Origin: Aliarcobacter skirrowii CCUG 10374
Lineage (GTDB): Bacteria; Campylobacterota; Campylobacteria; Campylobacterales; Arcobacteraceae
Assembly (NCBI RefSeq): GCF_003544835.1
Contig: NZ_CP032099.1
Coordinates: forward strand, 930,001 to 994,000
Direction of reading: 5' to 3'
Length of the DNA: 64,000 nt
The notes under the pieces were generated by a model. That model saw only the letters and a program-made list of their open reading frames with translations. It did not search any database and had not been told where the DNA came from. Below are positions 1 to 7,564 of this stretch, piece by piece. How positions within the stretch are numbered: the first letter of the stretch is position 1; every line of letters starts with the position of its first letter. A program made the position numbers and the translations under genes.

Positions 1-572
1 GGCAATGGGCTGATCCTATTCCAAAACATAGAGAGCCTTTACATACTCCAAGAACGGATTTAATTAAAGATTATCCAAGTTTTGCAGATAAAAAAGATCA
101 CTGGAGAGTTGATACTAGATATATTAGTGAACAGACAAAACAAGATTGGGCAAAAGATTTCCCAACAAATCTTGTAACTGGAAGATTAGTAAATCTAAAT
201 GGTGCTGGTGTTGAAAATAGAGCTAGTAAATATTTAGCTAAATTAACACCTGAAATGTTCTGTGATATTAATCCAGATTTAGCAGGAAGACATGGTATTA
301 GAGATGGTTCTATGATGTGGATTCACTCTCCAAATGGAACTAAAATTAAAGTTAAAGCAAAATACTCTTACTCTGTTACACCTGATAGAGTATTCCTACC
401 ATTCCATTTTGCTGGAATTATGGAAGGTGTTGATTTAAGCCATAGATATCCAACTGGAACACTACCTTATGCAATAGGTGAGAGTGCAAATACAGTTACT
501 AACTACGGTTATGACATAGTTACACAAATCCCTGAAACAAAAGGTGGTTTATGTAGAGTAGAAAGAGCTTAG
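1..572 (+). CDS. fdhA: Formate dehydrogenase major (molybdopterin) subunit, C-terminal part
   Basis: Only the last 189 codons are in the window; the open frame runs in from the left edge with codons starting at base 3. The visible part is the C-terminal molybdopterin-dinucleotide-binding domain of the DMSO-reductase fold, with the typical sequence around VTGRLVNLNG and DINPDLAGRHGIRDG. The catalytic Cys/Sec and the [4Fe-4S] site lie outside. The enzyme oxidises formate to CO2 in the periplasm and passes electrons to FdhB and FdhC, which follow directly. The downstream tungstate transporter leaves open whether Mo or W is the metal. Family call is firm because of the fdhB and fdhC neighbours. 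Confidence 0.92.
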   Translation, partial: QWADPIPKHREPLHTPRTDLIKDYPSFADKKDHWRVDTRYISEQTKQDWAKDFPTNLVTGRLVNLNGAGVENRASKYLAKLTPEMFCDINPDLAGRHGIRDGSMMWIHSPNGTKIKVKAKYSYSVTPDRVFLPFHFAGIMEGVDLSHRYPTGTLPYAIGESANTVTNYGYDIVTQIPETKGGLCRVERA

Positions 573-582
573 GAGAAGTAAC

Positions 583-1197
583 ATGAGTAATAATAAGATA
601 AATTTTGCAAGAATGAAGTTCTATTGTGATGAAAATAGATGTATTCATTGTGATGGTTGTTCAGTTGCTTGTGCCTCAGCACATGAGTTACCAGTTGAGA
701 TTAGTAGAAGAAAAGTTGTTACTGTAAATGAAGGTAAACAAGGAATGGAGTTTTCATTATCTGTTGCTTGTATGCATTGTACAGATGCTCCTTGTGAGCA
801 GGTTTGTCCAGTTGATTGTTTCTACATCAGAGAAGATGGTATAGTTTTACATGATAAAAACAAATGTATAGGTTGTTCATACTGTCTATATGCTTGTCCT
901 TTTGGTGCACCACAATTTCCTAGTAATGGAGCTTTTGGTACAAAAGGTGTTATGGATAAATGTACTATGTGTGCTGGTGGTCCTGAAGAGACAAATAGTG
1001 AACATGAAAGAGAACTATATGGTCAAAATAGAATAGCTGAAGGTAAAGTTCCTGTATGTGCTGCTATGTGTTCAACAAAAGCTCTACTTGTTGGAGATGC
1101 TGAATCTGTAGCAAATATATATAGAGAAAGAGTTTTATCTTTCGGTCATGGAACTCAATCAGCACCATTTGGTTGGGATAAAGCTTATGGAAAATAA
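583..1197 (+). CDS. fdhB: Formate dehydrogenase iron-sulfur subunit
   Basis: A 204-residue ferredoxin-like subunit that carries electrons from FdhA to the membrane cytochrome FdhC. Four cysteine clusters for four [4Fe-4S] centres are visible: C20/C23/C26/C30, C63/C66/C71/C75, C95/C98/C101/C105, and C127/C130 with C159/C163. The start lies 10 bases after the fdhA stop with an AGGAG site just upstream. No signal peptide is seen, as expected for a subunit exported in complex with a Tat-bearing partner. Part of the fdhABC operon. Confidence 0.95.
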   Translation: MSNNKINFARMKFYCDENRCIHCDGCSVACASAHELPVEISRRKVVTVNEGKQGMEFSLSVACMHCTDAPCEQVCPVDCFYIREDGIVLHDKNKCIGCSYCLYACPFGAPQFPSNGAFGTKGVMDKCTMCAGGPEETNSEHERELYGQNRIAEGKVPVCAAMCSTKALLVGDAESVANIYRERVLSFGHGTQSAPFGWDKAYGK

Positions 1198-2152
1198 AAG
1201 TTTTCTAAGTGAATATAAAGCTTACTTAATAGTAGGCTTTTTGTTCATGCTTTTAACATATTGGTACTTTTGGTTAGCAACAATTGCTGATATAAACTAT
1301 GTTTACCAATTTTTAATGCAGATGTTAAAAGGAAATTTTACTGGACAAATTGTACCTTTTGATAGTTTAACACAGTATCAACAGATGGAAGTGGGTCTTT
1401 TTGGACCTAGATATGATGCAATTGCTCCTGAAGTTATAAGAGCATTTGAAGAGAGACAACATCTTCTTCCTTGGGTTTTCTTTGTTGAATTTTGTCTATT
1501 TACAATAATGTTTATTGTTGCAAAAGGTAGAAAACAAGCTAAAATTACAAGAGAGAATGAGAAAGTTCAAGTTTATTCACTTTTTCAAAGAGTTGTTCTT
1601 TTATTAAATATTGTAATTATGATTTATCTGTTTATAACTGGTTTTTCAATAACATTTGGAAACTGGACAGGTGGAGGATATATTCCTAGACTTATGAGAG
1701 CTACACATGAAGTTGTTGGTGTTGCTTGGATTCCAGTTTGGTTAATTGTTACAGTTATTGCATTTAAAGATCATAAATACTTTGTAAGACCTAGTTCTAA
1801 AATATGGCATAAATTCTTTTTAAGAGGAAAATATGAACATATGAATAGAATCAACTACTATATGTATGTTGCATTTGGTTTTTTACTTGTATTAAGTGGT
1901 TTTACAATATGGTATATGTTTCCAGATGCAGCAACGAATGCACAAACAATACAGATAAAAAGATTTATTCTATTTATCCATTTTATGGGTAGTGCAATTA
2001 TTTCTTTCTTTACATTTGAAACAGTATATTCATACTTTGTTTCAGTAAAAGGTTATATTCCAGGTGTGATAACTGGGAAATTGCCAATTGAGTACTTAGA
2101 GCAAATAAGACCAGATGTATTAGAAGAGGATAAAGATTTATTAAAAAGATAG
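1187..2152 (+). CDS. fdhC: Formate dehydrogenase cytochrome b subunit
   Basis: A membrane-bound b-type cytochrome of 321 residues that anchors FdhAB and delivers electrons to the quinone pool. At least four long hydrophobic segments are visible, with histidines in membrane contexts (RATHEVVGV and HFMGSA) suited to haem b ligation. The ATG at 1187, which overlaps the fdhB stop by 11 bases, is preferred over the in-frame ATG at 1148 because the extra 13 residues are polar, unlike the family, and lie deep inside fdhB. The N-terminal region before the first helix is longer than in E. coli FdnI, a form I associate with Campylobacterota FdhC. Confidence 0.9.
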   Translation: MENKSFLSEYKAYLIVGFLFMLLTYWYFWLATIADINYVYQFLMQMLKGNFTGQIVPFDSLTQYQQMEVGLFGPRYDAIAPEVIRAFEERQHLLPWVFFVEFCLFTIMFIVAKGRKQAKITRENEKVQVYSLFQRVVLLLNIVIMIYLFITGFSITFGNWTGGGYIPRLMRATHEVVGVAWIPVWLIVTVIAFKDHKYFVRPSSKIWHKFFLRGKYEHMNRINYYMYVAFGFLLVLSGFTIWYMFPDAATNAQTIQIKRFILFIHFMGSAIISFFTFETVYSYFVSVKGYIPGVITGKLPIEYLEQIRPDVLEEDKDLLKR

Positions 2153-2175
2153 GAAAAGCTTTAGGGCTTTTTCTA
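2153..2175 (+). terminator. Probable intrinsic terminator after fdhC
   Basis: A short stem (GAAAAGC paired with GCTTTTTC, one bulge) directly after the fdhC stop and followed by a T-rich run. It is a weak stem, so some read-through into the Mo/W operon is possible. Confidence 0.5.
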
Positions 2176-2192
2176 TTTAAAAAAAGATTTTA

Positions 2193-2213
2193 AATATGCA
2201 AAATTTGCATATT
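2193..2213. promoter_or_regulatory. Palindrome in the leader of the fdhD operon, putative ModE-type operator
   Basis: A perfect inverted repeat with 10-base arms around one central A; the core reads ATATGCAAAATTTGCATAT. It ends just before the AAGGA ribosome site of fdhD. A copy identical at 20 of 21 positions lies at 3808-3828 in the same operon. The operon encodes a ModE-like DNA-binding protein, so autoregulation is the simplest inference. It differs from the E. coli ModE box. Confidence 0.6.
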
Positions 2214-2223
2214 AAGGAAAAAT

Positions 2224-3012
2224 ATGGATAATAGCAAATATTTAAAAACCGTAATTATTGACAAACTTATAGAAAATGAAGCCAATATGGTTGAAGACGT
2301 GACAATTGAAGAAGCACGTCTAAACCTTTATTTAAATGGAGAAAAAGCTATATCTATGATGACAATCCCAAAAGACCAAGATGCCCATGCAATTGGTTTT
2401 TTAATGAGTGAGAATGTAATCTCTTCTATTGCTGACATAGAAGAGCTTACAGTTAGTGCTGATGGATTAAGAGTAGATGTAAAAGCAAAAATAGATGAAA
2501 ACTCACTACAAAATTTATATAAAGAGAAGACTTTAGTAAGTGGTTGTGGTGGAGGAGTTACTGGAAATATTGAAGGAAGTTTAGAAATTCCATTTAATCA
2601 AACTGCTTTTAAAATAAAACCAGAAACTATTTATACTGAAGTTAAAAAGTTTTATCAAGAGAGTGAACTTTATAACTTAACAGGTTGTGTTCATAAAGCT
2701 ATGATTTATTTGCTTGATGGAACAACTGTAACAGCTGAGGATATTGGAAGGCACAACGCTATTGATAAAGCAATTGGAAAGTGTAAACTGCAAGGTCTTG
2801 ATACAACAAAATCAATTTTGTTTGTAAGTGGAAGATTAAGTTCAGAGATGGTTACAAAAGCTGTAATGCATAAAATCCCAATAGTTGTATCAAGAACAGC
2901 ACCAACTTATTTGGGTGTTCAAACAGCACATAAACACGGTCTTACACTTATTGGATTTGCAAGAGGTAAAAAGATGAATCTTTATACTCACAGTGGAAGA
3001 ATTGATGTCTAG
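2224..3012 (+). CDS. fdhD: Formate dehydrogenase accessory sulfurtransferase FdhD
   Basis: A 262-residue FdhD-family protein. In E. coli, FdhD takes sulfur from the cysteine desulfurase IscS and sulfurates the molybdenum cofactor of formate dehydrogenase. Family landmarks visible here are SGCGGGVTG near residue 106, the DIGRHNAIDK segment and the C-terminal GRLSSEMV region. In E. coli the sulfur-carrying motif is C-x-x-C; here only the first Cys (C108) is kept and the second position is Gly. It is the first gene of a tightly packed Mo/W operon, preceded by a palindromic operator candidate. AAGGA lies 5 bases before the ATG. Confidence 0.93.
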   Translation: MDNSKYLKTVIIDKLIENEANMVEDVTIEEARLNLYLNGEKAISMMTIPKDQDAHAIGFLMSENVISSIADIEELTVSADGLRVDVKAKIDENSLQNLYKEKTLVSGCGGGVTGNIEGSLEIPFNQTAFKIKPETIYTEVKKFYQESELYNLTGCVHKAMIYLLDGTTVTAEDIGRHNAIDKAIGKCKLQGLDTTKSILFVSGRLSSEMVTKAVMHKIPIVVSRTAPTYLGVQTAHKHGLTLIGFARGKKMNLYTHSGRIDV

Positions 3013-3430
3013 TATTGATGATAAATTAGATTTTAATTTGAATGATAATCAAAAAAGAATAGTTTTTGAAAATCTTGATGAGAATAAAAAACTATCTTGT
3101 TTAAAGGCATTTAAAGTAGCTAAAAAAATCAAAGTTGAAGCTAAAGATATGAGTGCGATTACAAAATCTTTAAGCATTAAAATAACAGATTGTGAGCTTG
3201 GAGTATTTGGCTCTTTAGATTTCTTAGCTAAAGATGAAGAGATTTATAATAGATTAAAAAATAGTTATAAAGAGCAAAGAATTCCTTGTATAGATTTGTG
3301 GCAAGAAGCAAAAAACTCATCTTTAAAAATAGTTGGATCAACTGTTAAAAACTCTGATATTGAAGTAAGTTATTGCCAATTAGGATGTTTTAGAGAAAAA
3401 AAAGGGCTTAAAAGTGGAAATAAAAGTTAA
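3005..3430 (+). CDS. Unknown cysteine-containing protein of the Mo/W operon
   Basis: A 141-residue soluble protein that I do not recognise. The start at 3005 overlaps the fdhD stop by 8 bases; an in-frame start at 2993 would overlap more. The next gene (ModE-like, GTG 3414) overlaps its end by 17 bases, so it is embedded in the operon. Two similar motifs stand out: DCELGVFG at C63 and YCQLGCF at C124/C128, with further Cys at 32 and 95. The repeated C-x-L-G-x-F pattern may indicate a metal- or sulfur-handling site. A role with FdhD is inferred only from position. Confidence 0.8.
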   Translation: MSSIDDKLDFNLNDNQKRIVFENLDENKKLSCLKAFKVAKKIKVEAKDMSAITKSLSIKITDCELGVFGSLDFLAKDEEIYNRLKNSYKEQRIPCIDLWQEAKNSSLKIVGSTVKNSDIEVSYCQLGCFREKKGLKSGNKS

Positions 3431-3776
3431 AATTTGGATTGAAGATAATAAGCAAAATCTTATTTTTGGAAGTGGAAAAACAGAGATTTTAAAAGAGATT
3501 GAAAAAACAGGTTCAATTAGTGATGCTTCAAAAAATTTAAATATGAACTATAAAAAAACGTGGAGTCATATAAAAATCCTTGAAGAGTTTATTGAAGATA
3601 GTTTAGTTGTTACAAAAAAAGGAAGAGCTGTTGATAGTGGATCTCAACTAACTACTAAAGCAAAAGAGCTGATAGAACTTTATGAGATTTTGGATAAAGA
3701 TATAAAAGAGTACTCAAAAAAGAGATTTAATGAACTTTTTTTAAGTGAAGATTTAATAAAAATAAAGGATAAATAA
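3414..3776 (+). CDS. ModE-like molybdenum/tungsten-responsive regulator, DNA-binding domain only
   Basis: A 120-residue protein matching the N-terminal winged-helix domain of ModE (LysR-type fold): EILKEIEKTGSISDASKNL, then MNYKKTWSHIK as recognition helix and a long dimerisation helix to the end. The C-terminal TOBE domains that bind molybdate in E. coli ModE are absent. I recall that C. jejuni ModE is likewise short, so this may be the group's normal form. GTG start with AAGGG upstream. It probably controls this operon through the palindromes at 2193-2213 and 3808-3828. How it senses metal without a TOBE domain is unclear; the TOBE-like tail of TupC is one candidate link. Confidence 0.85.
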   Translation: MEIKVKIWIEDNKQNLIFGSGKTEILKEIEKTGSISDASKNLNMNYKKTWSHIKILEEFIEDSLVVTKKGRAVDSGSQLTTKAKELIELYEILDKDIKEYSKKRFNELFLSEDLIKIKDK

Positions 3777-3777
3777 A

Positions 3778-4767
3778 GTGTATAAACTAAACTTTTTGCA
3801 GTATAAAAATATGCAAAACTTGCATATTAAAGATGGTTTATCTTTGAATATTTTATCAAATAATGAAGATTATATTAGTTTAGAAAATAGTTTAAAAAAA
3901 GATTTTGCATTTGAAAGTTTAAACTACTTCTCTTTTTGTAAGAGTGGCTTTTTATCTCTATTACTTCAATTAAATAAACAAGGGAAAATTGCAGTAAGTC
4001 TTGGAGAAACTCAAAGTTTAATTGATGCTTGCGAAATTTTTTGCTCTCTTGGATTTGATATTTTATATTTAGATTTAAATAAAGATGGAAGTGTTAATTT
4101 AGATAAATTAAAAGATCAAAAAATAGATTTTTTATTTCTATCATCATATACAGTTGATACTTTTTATAAAAATAGTTTAGAAAATGTAAAAAAACTAACA
4201 GATGCAAAAATCATCTCAAATGCAAGTGCCTCTTTTGATAAAAATAGTGATGTTATATATTTTGATTCATATAAACTAACTGGTTTTTCAACAAAATCAA
4301 TAATACTTTTTAATCAAAATTTATTTGAAGAACAAGCTATTTTTGAAAAAGATGGAATTTCATTAAATAATATTTTTCAATCTTTGAAAAATCAAAAATT
4401 TGAAAATAGTATGAAAGAGATTTTTAAAGAAAAATTAGAAAATAGTTTAAAAGATAATATTTATTATTTTATCGACAATAAAAATAGCTTAGAATATACA
4501 CTTCATTTTGCTCTTAAAGGTATAAAAGCAAGAGAGTTAATACGAACTTTAGCTTTAGATGAAATTTTAATTTCAAATGGAGAAGGGTGTAGTTTAGGTT
4601 TATCAAAACCTTCAAGAGTTATTCAAGCTATGGGTTATGATGAACTTACTAGCAGAAATGCAATAACACTTAGTTTTGAAAAAAGCTATTCAATTAGTGA
4701 AATAGATAAAATTGTTAATCTTATTTCAAAAAGATATTTACAGATAAAAGTATTAAATAAAGGATAA
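3778..4767 (+). CDS. Divergent class V aminotransferase / cysteine desulfurase-like protein
   Basis: A 329-residue protein with a NifS/IscS-like outline. K166 in SYKLTGF aligns with the PLP lysine of the SxHKxxGPKG motif. C271 in GEGCS sits where the active-site Cys loop of desulfurases lies, and SKPSRVIQAMGY matches the family's C-terminal region. Some conserved positions look eroded: the usual Asp contacting the PLP ring appears as Asn (N148), and the GATEANN-type segment is missing. GTG start one base after the modE-like stop, with AAGGA upstream. Its place between fdhD and moeA suggests a dedicated sulfur donor for FdhD or a regulatory pseudoenzyme. A palindromic operator candidate lies inside codons 11-17. 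Confidence 0.75.
   Translation: MYKLNFLQYKNMQNLHIKDGLSLNILSNNEDYISLENSLKKDFAFESLNYFSFCKSGFLSLLLQLNKQGKIAVSLGETQSLIDACEIFCSLGFDILYLDLNKDGSVNLDKLKDQKIDFLFLSSYTVDTFYKNSLENVKKLTDAKIISNASASFDKNSDVIYFDSYKLTGFSTKSIILFNQNLFEEQAIFEKDGISLNNIFQSLKNQKFENSMKEIFKEKLENSLKDNIYYFIDNKNSLEYTLHFALKGIKARELIRTLALDEILISNGEGCSLGLSKPSRVIQAMGYDELTSRNAITLSFEKSYSISEIDKIVNLISKRYLQIKVLNKG
3808..3828. promoter_or_regulatory. Second copy of the ModE-type palindrome, inside a coding region
   Basis: Perfect 9-base arms around AAC, core ATATGCAAAACTTGCATAT, matching the 2193-2213 palindrome at 20 of 21 bases. It lies 30 bases into the desulfurase-like gene and just upstream of moeA-tupABC. It could act as an internal roadblock or as a second operator for those genes. 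Confidence 0.55.
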
Positions 4768-4769
4768 AA

Positions 4770-6017
4770 ATGTTTGAAAAATTAAACTATTTAGATTTTA
4801 ATGAAGCAATTAACAAGAGTTTTGAATTGTCAAATACTACTTTAAGTAGTGAATTTATTTCTATAAATTTTGCTATAAATAGAGTTATAAGTGAAGATAT
4901 TTTATGTGTAAAAAATCTTCCAGCTTTTGATAACTCTGCTATGGATGGATTTGCTTTTAAAGCAAGTGATGCAGGACAAGCTTTAAAAATAAAAAGAGCT
5001 ATTTTTGCTGGTGATAAAGATAAAAGTAGTGATGAGTTACTTGAAAAAAATGAGTGTTACAAAATAATGACAGGTGCGAAGGTGCCAAAAGATGCTGATA
5101 CTATTATTGCTATTGAAAACTGTTTAGATGTTACAGAAGATAGTGTAACTATACCTGCTGATATTAAAAAAGGTTCAAACTTAAGATTAGAAGCTGAAGA
5201 GTTAAAAAAAGGGGATATTTTAATTAAAAAAGGGGAAAAAATAAACTCTTCACATATTGCTTTACTTGCAAGCCAAGGAGTAGTTATGGTTGAAGTTTAT
5301 AAGCAAATTTCAATTGCTGTTTTATCAACTGGAAATGAACTTAAAGAGCCATGGCAAAAAGCTTCAAATGAAGAGATATATAACTGCAACTCATTTGCAA
5401 TTATTGCTCAACTAAATGAAAAAGGTTTTAATGCAACTTATTGTGGAGTTATTCCAGATAATTTAGAAAAATCAATAAATTTCATAAATAGTTTAAAAAA
5501 ATATGATGTAATTATTACAAGTGGAGGTATCTCTATGGGAGATGCTGATTTTATGGCAGAAGCTTTTTTAAAAAATGGATTAGAAGTAGCTTTTCATGGT
5601 GTAAATGTAAAACCAGGTCGTCCTATAATGATGGGGAAAATGGATTCTTCTTTGGTAATTTGTCTTCCTGGAAATCCACTAACAGCAATGGTAAATATAA
5701 ATCTATTTGTAATTCCAATGTTAAAAAAACTTCAAGGTGAAAATGCTTTTTATCACGGTTATATAAAAGCTATAAACCAAAGTAGTTTTAAAACAAAAAA
5801 AGGGAGGGTAAATCTAGTTTTAGGAAGAGTTCAAAATGGTAATTTTTATGTTACAGATGAGAATAAGTATGGTGCTGGAATGATTACAGCTTTATATAAG
5901 AGTAATTCAATTTTGGTAACAAATGCTTCTACTTCAAATATAGAATCAACTCAAGAGATAAAAATTCTTGATTTAAATGGTATTTATTTTGAAGAGAGAA
6001 CAGATATTTTAAATTAA
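4770..6017 (+). CDS. moeA: Molybdopterin molybdenumtransferase MoeA
   Basis: A 415-residue MoeA, which inserts molybdate (or tungstate) into adenylylated molybdopterin as the last common step of cofactor synthesis in the cytoplasm. Motifs: the N-terminal LPAFDNSAMDGFA, the MoCF-domain TSGGISMGDADF, KPGRPIMMGK and CLPGNPLTAM. Length is normal. It starts 2 bases after the preceding stop, with AAGGA overlapping that gene's end, so it is cotranscribed and probably translationally coupled. The neighbours FdhD and TupABC fit supply of a formate dehydrogenase cofactor. Confidence 0.95.
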   Translation: MFEKLNYLDFNEAINKSFELSNTTLSSEFISINFAINRVISEDILCVKNLPAFDNSAMDGFAFKASDAGQALKIKRAIFAGDKDKSSDELLEKNECYKIMTGAKVPKDADTIIAIENCLDVTEDSVTIPADIKKGSNLRLEAEELKKGDILIKKGEKINSSHIALLASQGVVMVEVYKQISIAVLSTGNELKEPWQKASNEEIYNCNSFAIIAQLNEKGFNATYCGVIPDNLEKSINFINSLKKYDVIITSGGISMGDADFMAEAFLKNGLEVAFHGVNVKPGRPIMMGKMDSSLVICLPGNPLTAMVNINLFVIPMLKKLQGENAFYHGYIKAINQSSFKTKKGRVNLVLGRVQNGNFYVTDENKYGAGMITALYKSNSILVTNASTSNIESTQEIKILDLNGIYFEERTDILN

Positions 6018-6033
6018 AAATTAGGAGAAAAAT

Positions 6034-6843
6034 ATGAAAAAATTGTTAGCAGGTTTAGGTTTTAGCGTAGTAATAGCTAGTGGATTATTTGCAAATAGTT
6101 TAATGATGGCAACAACAACAAGTACTGAAGATACAGGATTATTGGATAGTTTAGCCCCAAAATTTAAGCAAGATACAGGAATAGAGTTAAAATGGGTATC
6201 AACAGGAACAGGTAAAGCATTAAAAATGGGTGAAAATTGTGATGTTGATGTTCTTTTGGTTCATGCTCCAGAAGCTGAGAAAAAGTTTGTAGAAGCTGGT
6301 TTTGGTAAAGATAGAAAAGAGGTTATGTATAATGACTTTGTTATTGTTGGTTCAAAAAAAGATCCAGCTAAAGTTGAAGGAAAAACTACTCAAGAAGCAT
6401 TTAAAACAATTAAAGAGAAACAAGCAAACTTTATTAGTAGAGGTGATAAATCAGGAACTCATCAAAAAGAGCTAGCGATTTGGAAAAATGTTAGTGATGT
6501 AACACCTGAAAAAGATAAGTGGTATATTCAATCTGGTCAAGGAATGATTATTACACTAAATATGGCTGCTGAAAAAGAAGGGTATACATTAACAGATAGA
6601 GGAACTTGGATTAAGTATGAGTCACAAAAAGGTGATTCAAATACAATGAAAATTATTGTTGAAAATGATAATTCACTATTTAATCAATATAGTGTTATTC
6701 CTGTAAATAAAGATAAATGTCCAAAAGTTCAAGATGAATTAGCAAAAAAATTCTCTGATTGGCTAGTTAGTGCTGATACACAAAAGTTTATAGGAGATTT
6801 TAAACTTTTAAATAAACCACTATTTATACCAAATGCAAAATAA
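6034..6843 (+). CDS. tupA: Tungstate ABC transporter, substrate-binding protein
   Basis: A 269-residue periplasmic binding protein with a signal peptide (about residues 1-20, ending FANS). The mature protein starts with TTTSTEDTGLLD, the signature of TupA proteins, which select tungstate strongly over molybdate; ModA has a different start. The oxyanion-binding region SRGDKSGTH is also present. It is followed by tupB and tupC. The name rests on the TTTST..DTG signature, so tungstate is the expected ligand, but affinity cannot be read from sequence. Confidence 0.9.
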   Translation: MKKLLAGLGFSVVIASGLFANSLMMATTTSTEDTGLLDSLAPKFKQDTGIELKWVSTGTGKALKMGENCDVDVLLVHAPEAEKKFVEAGFGKDRKEVMYNDFVIVGSKKDPAKVEGKTTQEAFKTIKEKQANFISRGDKSGTHQKELAIWKNVSDVTPEKDKWYIQSGQGMIITLNMAAEKEGYTLTDRGTWIKYESQKGDSNTMKIIVENDNSLFNQYSVIPVNKDKCPKVQDELAKKFSDWLVSADTQKFIGDFKLLNKPLFIPNAK

Positions 6844-6868
6844 TACAAATAGGAAATAGTAAGTAAAT

Positions 6869-7564
6869 ATGAGTTTATTAGTAGATGGTTTTAAAGAGGC
6901 TATTGAGCTTTTAATTAGTGGAAATGATAGTGTATATTCTGCAATAATTGTTACTATTACAGTTTCTTCTTGGTCAATATTAATTAGTCTAATACTAGGA
7001 CTTCCTTTGGGATTTTTACTAGGTTATTATCAATTTAAAGGAAAAACGGTAATAAAAACTATTGTAGATACATTTTTGGCATTTCCTACAGTTGTAATAG
7101 GACTTCTTGTATATACAACTCTATCACAAGCAGGAGCTTTTGGAGAGTATAATCTACTATTTACTCAAAAAGCAATAATTATAGGGCAGATTTTTTTAGG
7201 TTTACCTATAATTATTGCATTAACAGCTGCTCAAGTTGAATCAACAGATAAAAGATTATATCTATCTTTAAAAGGTTTGGGTGCAAAACCATATCAAATT
7301 TTATTAACAACTTTAGTTGAAGCTAGATTTGGTCTAATGACAGCAGCAATGACAGCTTATGGAAGAATTATCACTGAAATTGGAATTTCTATGATGGTTG
7401 GTGGAAATATAAAATATCATACAAGAACAATTACAACTGCAATTTCACTAGAAACTGGAAAAGGAGAATTTGAAACTGGTATCGCTTTAGGTTTAGTACT
7501 TTTTATAGTTGCACTTATGGTTAATATAGCATTATCAATGCTAAAAAGGAGATGGACTCAATGA
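6869..7564 (+). CDS. tupB: Tungstate ABC transporter, permease
   Basis: A 231-residue inner-membrane permease with five to six hydrophobic helices and the cytoplasmic EAA-type loop (KGLGAKPYQ..EARFG near residues 135-155) that contacts the ATPase. The length fits TupB. Its stop overlaps the tupC start in an ATGA junction, showing translational coupling. It forms the membrane pore of the TupABC importer. Confidence 0.92.
   Translation: MSLLVDGFKEAIELLISGNDSVYSAIIVTITVSSWSILISLILGLPLGFLLGYYQFKGKTVIKTIVDTFLAFPTVVIGLLVYTTLSQAGAFGEYNLLFTQKAIIIGQIFLGLPIIIALTAAQVESTDKRLYLSLKGLGAKPYQILLTTLVEARFGLMTAAMTAYGRIITEIGISMMVGGNIKYHTRTITTAISLETGKGEFETGIALGLVLFIVALMVNIALSMLKRRWTQ

Noticed and set aside
1148-1186. 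Longer start for fdhC
   Set aside because: The extra 13 residues lie inside fdhB and are not membrane-like; ATG 1187 gives the usual N-terminus.
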